Shown here piece by piece: positions 23,772-29,892 of a stretch of DNA of 29,892 nucleotides. The DNA is from a virus. The stretch is from positions 4,839 to 34,730 of IMG/VR virus record IMGVR_UViG_3300030331_006011; one strand, 5' to 3'. A program made the translations under genes and the position numbers. The notes under the pieces were generated by a model. The model was not told the origin of the DNA, made no database searches, and worked only from the letters and a program-made list of their open reading frames with translations. Numbering within the stretch: position 1 is the stretch's first letter; every line of letters starts with the position of its first letter.

Positions 23772-23800
23772 ATAGTATCTTAGTTTATTTTAGTCGTCAA
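23772..23800 (-). promoter_or_regulatory. sigma70-type promoter of the tail tube gene
   Basis: Minus-strand TTGACG at 23800-23795 (inside the last codons of the sheath gene), a 17-base spacer and TACTAT at 23777-23772. Five of six and four of six bases match consensus. The expected start is near 23765, just before the AAGGAG site. Confidence 0.55.
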
Positions 23801-26800
23801 AAGACGCACCTGTTGAGGCCACCACGAAATCAATCGCGATGAATTCAATTGCTCTAGCGGGTTTGACCATGATCTTCGCATAAAGAATGTTTTGATCAAC
23901 AAGGTCGGGGGTAGTGGTAGACTCGTCAAGGATTAATCTATAATCGGAGATACCAAAGTTTGTTCTAACGGTAGCCAAGAAGGGCTCAACGAGTCCCTTG
24001 AAGCGGTTCCAAGTTGCTTGGACATTTTGCTCAAAGAGAATTGTCGAAGAAATTCTAGAGATTTCTTTCTTCAAGAAGATTACCAATCTGCGAACATTGA
24101 TTCTATCAAGTGCACTTTGTCGCTCTTGTAGAGTCTTCTGACCGAACACGACGATTCCAGTGGATGGGAACGAGGCAATCGGGTTAATTCTAGCATCGTA
24201 GAGTGTGTCTCTTTCTCTCGATGTAAGCTTTGTGGTAACACCAACAATTGGGATACCTGCTGCACCTTCAGAGAGGCCGCCGCGGTTAAAGCCAGCGGGG
24301 GCAAACCAGAGGTGAGACTTTCTTTCAGACGAAGCCAACACACCCATCATTGCAACACTTGGCGGTACCCAAACAAGCTGGCCATTGCTTTCTTCACGGG
24401 TTTGTACCCATGGATAGAATGTGGCAGCATAGGAAGAATCAACAACACGATTCTTAAGATTGGTAGCAAGCTGCTGCGGAGTGTTAGGAATTTGTGCGGC
24501 CTTGGTGGCTTTTCTTTCCTCGTGAGGAGGAATGTAACCATCTTCCAAATCAATAATTGTCATGGCATCGCCGCGGTCTTCACAGACATCAATAATTCTG
24601 TTTGTAAGACCCTCGTTGGTAAGACCGGGCATAACAATCATGTTTGCGTCAACAGCTTCGGGATCTGCTAAGGTGTCAATAGCTCTAAGAATCGAGTAAT
24701 ACGGCGAGCTATTTCTTTCAGTTGAGCCAGCACTAAACTGCTTGTTACGGAAAGGATCGGGTTGAGTAATATCAAGTCCATCAAATCCTCCGAAGAACGG
24801 AGCAGTGAATGAGTTGAAGCCCAAGTCAAGAAGCGAGCCGTATCCGCCAGTTGCACTCTTAGACGAACCGAGAGCACGAGAACCTGACTGATAGAATGTT
24901 GTGTTATCGGAAGTCGCAACAATATCATCAAGCGAGAATACATAACTAAATGGATCAATACCTGCGATTACAGAATCTACTGGATCTTGACCAATATCGT
25001 TATTAAGCATTCTGTTAACAAATCTTGTGCTTGGATCGAATCTGTTTGACTGTGCAGTTCTTGTAGTTTGAATTCCAAAGCAGACATCTTCTGCTCTGGA
25101 AGTTGAGCCATCAGAAGATGACAGTCGAAGCCTAATATCGGGATATACAAGCGATGCAGAGAGTCCAAGTGCTGGGGCAGTTGCATTACCACCCGAAACA
25201 AAGGACTTGCGAGTTACACCACTGGCTAACATGCCAGAGCCTAAGTAGAAGTATAAACCATCACTTATTTGTTGCTCAGATGCTTGCTCTGCAATAATAA
25301 CATTTCCATTTGTGTATTTGGGAGGTCCAAAGTATCCGAAGGGAAGAAGTGTGGGATCAGTTGCCCCTGCTTCGACATCAGAATTCATTTCAACATAAAC
25401 ATACTTAGATTGGTTAGGATATTCACCATACAGCTTAAGTCTTCTTTCAGTCTCACTCCATTCAACGAATTGATCACCAATCTTTCTAGCAATAAAGTTT
25501 GGTGATGAAGGATTGAGATTGCAATTTCCAAACTGTTCAACAATCTGAACGGAGCCATCCACATCACTTAAGTTGCGAATAACAACATTAAATGAACCAT
25601 AATCATCAACACTATTATTACTTTTGCGAATTTCAGTGATCGAGACCTTGAGGTTTTCGTTTAAGTACTCTCCATGGCCGCGGCCGCGAAGTCTAAACAA
25701 CTTTTGCATTTTTTCAGCACTGTAACTTTCATTGTTGCCTAAGTCTTGACCGATAAACCAGCCGGCTGCAGCTTCGCGAGAGTTAGCACCCTTCATTTGT
25801 GATGGAGAACTTGCAATCGAAGAACTTAAGTTAAGGTTGGCAATAAAACCAGTAAGTGTTGTGCTCAAGTTGGAATGTACATCTCTAGTTTCTTGATCAT
25901 ATGTCTCGCCAAGCCAATAGCTCTTAAGTGCAGATGAATTGTAAAATGTTCCACCGGTCGAAGATATAACTTGCGGGTTTGTATTTAATACTTCTCTTAT
26001 GTATTCTTTGTTTGTATCGTCAAGACTGACATTGATGATTTCGTTCGACTCGTTCAAGCCGGCAGTGAAATTTGGTATTGAATCGCCAGCTAAACTACCG
26101 GCTTCACTACTATTTGTTTTATTTCCTGCTGTACCAAGAGTACCCTGAGTTAAAAGAACATTATTGCCTGAAGCTGTCGCTGTGATGTCTCCGCTTGTTG
26201 TAGCATTAATTCTATCAATTATTGCATCGCGAAGTTGTGCAAGGGTGGATAATCCGCTAACGAAAACATCGGCTGTTCCGCCGGCGGCATGTGCGGCCGT
26301 ATTGTCTCCAGATCCGCCATTAACTTTAAACGAAGTTGACACACCAGCAGCATTTTGTATAGTGAACTTTTTACCACTAAGCAAGGTGCCTGCAGCTTGT
26401 GTAGTGATGGTAGCGGTTGCAGCAGAAGTACTACCACTAATAATATTTAACTTGAAAATACCATTTGCATCAGAGTTAATTGCAGTGCCCATGGATGATG
26501 TCAAAAGACTACCCTGTTCACCAAAAACAGAACCAGATAATTCAACCATTCCATTGTCAACATACAAAACTGCTGCCAAGTTTGCATCAACAGTATTACC
26601 AGCAATGTGTGCACTTTGTGCCGAGGCTGAATTCATAACGAAAAGACCAAAAGCACCTCCTCCTGATGCACCAGCATTGTTTGCTGTTTTCCAACCAGCT
26701 TGAGCACCATCGGTACCGTCATTGTCGGGATGCTGGTGGCCAAGGAGCCTCATGTAGGTGAGAGGAGCTACATTGGGTCGCAAAAAAGCTTTAGCTGCAT

Positions 26801-27053
26801 AAAGACCATACATGGGTGACTGCAAGTTACCATCTCTGTAGATGTCTCCACCGCCGTTGCCCGGAACTGTTTCGCCAAAGTTTTCAACGAACTGAGAGTA
26901 CGAGCTAACTCTGACAGGCTGCATCGCAAGACCACGAGTCGCCCTACCAATAACTGCTGGACCTATTGTATCTGCTGTACGGGGAATAAACGAGTTATCT
27001 ATTTCGTTAATAAAAACACCCGGTGACACAAATTTAAATTTCTTTGCTGACAT
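23790..27053 (-). CDS. gp18: contractile tail sheath protein, T4 gp18-like, with inserted domain
   Basis: A 1087-residue protein, far longer than T4 gp18 (659). The N-terminus (KFVSPGVFINEIDNSFIP, IGPAVIGRATRGLAMQPVRV) and the C-terminus (INVRRLVIFLKKEISRIS, then FEQNVQATWNRFKG, FLATVRTNFGISDYRLILD and VKPARAIEFIAIDFVV) are classic sheath. Between residues about 205 and 335 lies an insertion rich in Ala, Gly, Thr and Ser (TITTQAAGTLLSGKKFTI, FKVNGG, LAQLRDAIIDRINATTSGDI, NNVLLTQGTLGTAGN), similar to domains that recur in phage and bacterial surface proteins. It probably projects from the outside of the tail. The sheath contracts around the tube to drive infection. AAAGGA precedes the ATG. Confidence 0.95.
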   Translation of the reverse strand: MSAKKFKFVSPGVFINEIDNSFIPRTADTIGPAVIGRATRGLAMQPVRVSSYSQFVENFGETVPGNGGGDIYRDGNLQSPMYGLYAAKAFLRPNVAPLTYMRLLGHQHPDNDGTDGAQAGWKTANNAGASGGGAFGLFVMNSASAQSAHIAGNTVDANLAAVLYVDNGMVELSGSVFGEQGSLLTSSMGTAINSDANGIFKLNIISGSTSAATATITTQAAGTLLSGKKFTIQNAAGVSTSFKVNGGSGDNTAAHAAGGTADVFVSGLSTLAQLRDAIIDRINATTSGDITATASGNNVLLTQGTLGTAGNKTNSSEAGSLAGDSIPNFTAGLNESNEIINVSLDDTNKEYIREVLNTNPQVISSTGGTFYNSSALKSYWLGETYDQETRDVHSNLSTTLTGFIANLNLSSSIASSPSQMKGANSREAAAGWFIGQDLGNNESYSAEKMQKLFRLRGRGHGEYLNENLKVSITEIRKSNNSVDDYGSFNVVIRNLSDVDGSVQIVEQFGNCNLNPSSPNFIARKIGDQFVEWSETERRLKLYGEYPNQSKYVYVEMNSDVEAGATDPTLLPFGYFGPPKYTNGNVIIAEQASEQQISDGLYFYLGSGMLASGVTRKSFVSGGNATAPALGLSASLVYPDIRLRLSSSDGSTSRAEDVCFGIQTTRTAQSNRFDPSTRFVNRMLNNDIGQDPVDSVIAGIDPFSYVFSLDDIVATSDNTTFYQSGSRALGSSKSATGGYGSLLDLGFNSFTAPFFGGFDGLDITQPDPFRNKQFSAGSTERNSSPYYSILRAIDTLADPEAVDANMIVMPGLTNEGLTNRIIDVCEDRGDAMTIIDLEDGYIPPHEERKATKAAQIPNTPQQLATNLKNRVVDSSYAATFYPWVQTREESNGQLVWVPPSVAMMGVLASSERKSHLWFAPAGFNRGGLSEGAAGIPIVGVTTKLTSRERDTLYDARINPIASFPSTGIVVFGQKTLQERQSALDRINVRRLVIFLKKEISRISSTILFEQNVQATWNRFKGLVEPFLATVRTNFGISDYRLILDESTTTPDLVDQNILYAKIMVKPARAIEFIAIDFVVASTGASFDD

Positions 27054-27171
27054 AATGTTGCTTTCCTTTTCTAGAATAAGTTGTCATGATGACATGTATA
27101 TCATAACTTAAATAGTATTTTCATCTTCAAAAGGAGGAAGAGAAACAACAAAATAATGTTCACTTCCTGAT
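27054..27171 (-). promoter_or_regulatory. sheath gene leader region with palindrome and possible promoter
   Basis: The longest gap inside the structural block. It holds a possible promoter (TTGAAG at 27130-27125 and TATGAT at 27105-27100, but a long 19-base spacer), then the perfect palindrome TGTCATCATGACA at 27094-27082, which would lie at the start of the transcript, and the AAAGGA ribosome binding site. The palindrome could be an operator or a 5' stabilising hairpin. Nothing here codes convincingly. Confidence 0.4.
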
Positions 27172-28047
27172 TTAGTCTTCAAAAAAGCTTGCTTCCCCGG
27201 GAAGTGGAACTCTTTCTCTTGGAAATTGTACTTCGACAAAGTTTTCCTCTCGCTTGACTAATTCTCGATCATCGTTGTCGCCTTCGCCGATTAAGTACCC
27301 TAAGACACTAATTGTTATATCTGTCTCAAACATACGAATTTCTTCATTAAGAGTTGCTACATTATTCTTGTGAGCAAAGTTTTGATCTATAAAAGCCTCA
27401 TAAATATGCCCATTTCGTCTCAGTAAGAATGAATTGATTTGACCCGTTCGTGCAATAAATGGCTCCATTAGAGAATTCATTTGTTGTTGGTACTCTGTTC
27501 TTAAAGTAATCTTATACTCTAAGTTGACATATACAGGTATTGGAATAGACAATGTTTGAATCACAATTTTATGATTTACTCTGGGAAAGTTTCTTTGACC
27601 GGGTGCACCGGTTATGTTCCTTGAGCCGGCCGCTACAGCAAAGTTTCTGGTTTTATCTTGCTTTATTTTCTTAGCTATGACCATTCTGCCAGTGCGGCCA
27701 TCACCATCATTGGAAAAAAGATGAGCTTGAAAAGACCCTTTCATGGCTGGATCCTTGACTATGCCAGTCCTCTCGATACTCACAACGGGTAAAATAATTG
27801 ATCCTTCTTTATCTCTGAGGGATTTATCATCTTTTACTTGAAAGGATCTTTCAGGAGATTGCCAAAAAACAGGAACACGAGTATAACCAGCATTTGTTCT
27901 GGCACTTAATTCTAAATCCTCTTTTAGCCAAGACATGATAGAATAATCAATACTTTCTAAAGAAGACTCAAGCATACCTATTTCTCTTAAAGTAAAGTTA
28001 TTCTTCTTAGGTGGTAACTGTGCAAAATCAAAATCATCAGGTAGCAT
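27172..28047 (-). CDS. gp15: tail completion/sheath terminator protein, T4 gp15-like
   Basis: A 291-residue protein from the ATG at 28047. This start is preferred over 28113 because AGAGGA lies just upstream and the overlap with the preceding gene falls to 11 bases. The layout follows gp15: RVPVFWQSPER near the start (T4: RVPITYAS), ILPVVSIERTG, then PIPVYVNLEYKITLRTEYQQQMNSLMEPFI (T4: PSPIKMIYELSIFTRYEDDMFQIVEQI) and EIRMFETDITISVLGYL (T4: RRIEWSLTFEVNGWMY). T4 gp15 caps the finished tail and joins it to the neck. It is placed just before the sheath gene. Confidence 0.8.
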   Translation of the reverse strand: MLPDDFDFAQLPPKKNNFTLREIGMLESSLESIDYSIMSWLKEDLELSARTNAGYTRVPVFWQSPERSFQVKDDKSLRDKEGSIILPVVSIERTGIVKDPAMKGSFQAHLFSNDGDGRTGRMVIAKKIKQDKTRNFAVAAGSRNITGAPGQRNFPRVNHKIVIQTLSIPIPVYVNLEYKITLRTEYQQQMNSLMEPFIARTGQINSFLLRRNGHIYEAFIDQNFAHKNNVATLNEEIRMFETDITISVLGYLIGEGDNDDRELVKREENFVEVQFPRERVPLPGEASFFED

Positions 28048-28525
28048 CAAATAATCCTCTTCTAGCTCGTTTACATACAGCCATCGTTTCAAATGTTTGA
28101 TCAACTTGACCAAAAAGTTTACGGGGCGATGATAACTTAACTATCTCGTAATAAACTTCTCCGTACAAAACAAAATCACCTTGTCTTGCAAAAACATCCT
28201 GATCATCGTTTAATCTTCTCTTGTGGAAGTATACATTAATCATGGCATCAGAGTCAACACCCACACCTTCAAGGTAAGATGTTGTCTCTTCTTCAACTTT
28301 AATGAGTGCATAAATTCTTATGGGTGGCAAAAAAGTTTTCTCGATTGCTTCGCCATACATGTCATGGAAGTCAGTTCGTTCCATATCAATTGGGTAGTAC
28401 AAGATTTGTTGACCAATAACTTTCTCAATAAGTTCATCGTTAACTTGCTTAACGAGGTCTCTTTCTTTCTTACCCAGAAACAAGGGAGGTGGTGGCTGTT
28501 CTGGTCTGTTCCATTCGTCTGACAT
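28037..28525 (-). CDS. gp14: neck protein, T4 gp14-like
   Basis: A 162-residue protein, compared with 256 in T4 gp14. After a short proline-rich leader come LVKQVNDELIEKVIGQQILYYPID (helix then strand, as in the gp14 start ending CYYVPRE), YGEAIEKTF, YLEGVGVDSDAMINVYFHKRR (T4: NFGMQVQDEVTLSI), and ARQGDFVLYGEVYYEIVKLS (T4: [21 protein letters not shown]). It therefore matches gp14 in order of motifs and in gene order. The family forms part of the neck between portal and tail. GGTGAG is the ribosome binding site, five bases after the stop of the preceding gene. Confidence 0.75.
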   Translation of the reverse strand: MSDEWNRPEQPPPPLFLGKKERDLVKQVNDELIEKVIGQQILYYPIDMERTDFHDMYGEAIEKTFLPPIRIYALIKVEEETTSYLEGVGVDSDAMINVYFHKRRLNDDQDVFARQGDFVLYGEVYYEIVKLSSPRKLFGQVDQTFETMAVCKRARRGLFDAT

Positions 28526-28530
28526 TTATC

Positions 28531-29805
28531 TCACCCTACAAAAATTGGTAATGGAGAAGCCTTGAATATCTTCTCGGTTGCTTCGGAAGATTCTGCATCG
28601 TACTTAACAAGCTCTTTATATTCAACTTCCTTAAACATTTCCATAAGTTTTTCTTTTAATTGTTGTTGTTCTTCCTTAGCTTGTGATAAAAGTTCAGAAT
28701 GATTTAGTGTTACATTTTCACCCGGAATTGGAAGTGTAGTAAATTTACCTCTAATTTGACCAAGCATTTCTTTACAAAGAGCAAGTGCATATTTTCTTAT
28801 CCATTGTTTTCCAATAGAGTTAATGTTTTCATAAGGTATATTACCATATGGTAGTGTATTGATATTGTTTACACCATTTGTACCATCGTGGTATCCAGTG
28901 TTGGAAGCAAACACATCCTGATCATCAATATAAAATCTAAACCATATTTTTCTAGTATTCTCGAATCCAAAGTCTCCGGGTCTAGGATAAATTCTAAGTT
29001 TGTTGTCTATAATTTCATATGAATAGTGTGAAGTTCTTGTGTAGATTGAATCTTCATATGCAATTGCTTGCATCTTGTTTTGCCATGTTGGTATGATCTC
29101 AAAGGTAGAATCATCAGCGAACTGCCCATATGTAGAGTAATTTCCAACTACATTTATACCACCATAGTAACCAAAAAATCTCCACATTGCTCTTGGTGTT
29201 TTATAATAAACTTTATTAACAACTATTCTTTTATCACCTACCTTTCCGGCAAATGGCACAGCATTACCGTCGTCGTCTACACCACTAGTTGATTGAGATT
29301 CAATTACAGCTTGGAGATCGTAATCTTGTTGTCCCGCTGTTCCATCAACAGAAGCAGAATATTGTTGTATTGTACCGCCATACCCACCCATAGCTGACAT
29401 AGCATCGCCAATTCTTTTTGCCTGTTGTACTTGAAATCTTGGATATTTAAGACTTGCACTAACTGGACCGCTCATGCTTTCACCAAGATGATCAAATGTG
29501 CCAGTGACATTACCAAGTGCATTAGATATTGTATTTTTGCCTTGATGCAAGTTTACAATGTAGGAGTATTCTAAAACAGACTCTTCATAGGCAGCATAAA
29601 CATTAGCAGTTGTAAGCTCAATGTCAACTACATCTCCGCCAAGCTTTTTAAATGTATATGCAACCTGATCGGCCGCTCCGCTTAGGAACTCAACAGATCC
29701 GGTATATATGCCGAAGGGCACAGCAGATGAAACATCATCGACAGAACCAGTTGATGTAAGTACAATGGCACTTGTTTGAGATTTAGGACTAAGGTTAGTT
29801 GGCAT
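28531..29805 (-). CDS. gp13: neck protein, T4 gp13-like
   Basis: A 424-residue protein, compared with 309 in T4 gp13. The N-terminal third is rich in Gly, Ser and Val. The C-terminal part (about residues 330-400) is the most diagnostic: KQWIRKYALALCKEMLGQIR, then GKFTTLPIPGENVTLNHSELL and a long helix QAKEEQQQLKEKLMEMFKEV, a pattern found in gp13-type head-completion proteins. A segment with WRFFGYYGGINVV and RKIWFRFYID lies in between. Gene order (this gene, gp14-like, gp15-like, sheath, tube) supports the call. GAGGA precedes the ATG by nine bases. Confidence 0.75.
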   Translation of the reverse strand: MPTNLSPKSQTSAIVLTSTGSVDDVSSAVPFGIYTGSVEFLSGAADQVAYTFKKLGGDVVDIELTTANVYAAYEESVLEYSYIVNLHQGKNTISNALGNVTGTFDHLGESMSGPVSASLKYPRFQVQQAKRIGDAMSAMGGYGGTIQQYSASVDGTAGQQDYDLQAVIESQSTSGVDDDGNAVPFAGKVGDKRIVVNKVYYKTPRAMWRFFGYYGGINVVGNYSTYGQFADDSTFEIIPTWQNKMQAIAYEDSIYTRTSHYSYEIIDNKLRIYPRPGDFGFENTRKIWFRFYIDDQDVFASNTGYHDGTNGVNNINTLPYGNIPYENINSIGKQWIRKYALALCKEMLGQIRGKFTTLPIPGENVTLNHSELLSQAKEEQQQLKEKLMEMFKEVEYKELVKYDAESSEATEKIFKASPLPIFVG

Positions 29806-29892
29806 TTAAAAGGTTCCTCAAATTAATTAGTAAACAAGCGATCAATGACCGGTTTAAAAAAATATTAGTTTTGAACTATTTCAGTTTACTTT
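29806..29892. other. intergenic leader at right edge
   Basis: An 87-base, AT-rich stretch before the gp13-like gene. It contains GAGGA as ribosome binding site and a run of seven T (minus strand) after a weak AACT/AGTT stem. I see no promoter with both hexamers at good spacing and no gene; the upstream gene lies outside the window. Confidence 0.5.

Noticed and set aside
26164-26703. 179-codon open frame on the plus strand
   Set aside because: It is antisense to the sheath insertion, whose Ala/Thr/Gly-rich codons keep that frame open; no ribosome binding site or protein-like character.
27101-27163. 20-codon hydrophobic reading frame with GTG start in the sheath leader (minus strand)
   Set aside because: The AGGA is too close to the GTG for normal initiation and the sequence is a simple product of a pyrimidine-rich stretch; not enough to call a membrane peptide.
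28048-28113. Upstream extension of the gp15-like protein to an ATG at 28113
   Set aside because: It would overlap the gp14-like gene by 77 bases; the ATG at 28047 has a good AGAGGA site and leaves an 11-base overlap.
1-29892. tRNA genes, CRISPR arrays, insertion sequences, integrase or attachment sites
   Set aside because: I looked on both strands and saw no cloverleaf, regularly spaced repeats, transposase or integrase motifs. The gaps are too short to hold most of these.

Overview
The window is part of the genome of a tailed phage with a contractile tail (a myovirus) that is a distant relative of T4. Every gene I can support is on the minus strand, so transcription runs from right to left. 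Genes are packed tightly, with many ATGA or TAATG stop/start overlaps. The DNA is AT-rich, and I see no tRNA, CRISPR, insertion sequence or integrase. The host cannot be named from the sequence. The mix of T4-type tail genes, a family A DNA polymerase, a class II ribonucleotide reductase and a GroES-like protein resembles environmental, probably aquatic, T4-related phages, but that is an inference.

Right part (29.8 to 13.3 kb) is the virion module: three neck and tail-completion proteins in the order of T4 gp13-gp14-gp15, an unusually large tail sheath (gp18), the tail tube (gp19), a gp26-family tail chaperone with a probable frameshift extension, the tape measure, a gp48/gp54-like tube initiator, a LysM-containing gp53-like wedge protein, a 1052-residue hub-like protein and an unrecognised 424-residue protein.

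Middle part (13.3 to 4.3 kb) is DNA replication and nucleotide supply: a short family A polymerase with no proofreading domain, an unrecognised-at-first-sight protein that on close reading has the layout of the FtsZ/tubulin fold, a gp32-like single-strand-binding protein, a UvsX/RecA recombinase, a 5'-3' exonuclease, a DnaB/gp41-like helicase, a monomeric B12-dependent ribonucleotide reductase, a small cysteine-rich protein and a GroES-like co-chaperonin.

Left part (4.3 to 0 kb) holds an amidase endolysin, a small exported zinc metalloprotease, a Rossmann-like protein coupled to a nucleotidyltransferase-like protein, and a cytosine-C5 DNA methyltransferase that runs off the left edge. The methyltransferase has a GTG start.

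Control: I read five good sigma70-type promoters (TTGACN, 16 or 17 bases, TANNNT), each beside or overlapping the end of the preceding gene: before the tail tube, SSB, exonuclease, helicase and methyltransferase genes. The most striking one sits inside a strong intrinsic terminator that also hides the ribosome binding site of the exonuclease gene. A second perfect terminator separates the tail chaperone from the tape measure. The items most worth a second look are the FtsZ-like protein, the terminator/promoter switch, and the tail chaperone frameshift at a run of seven U.
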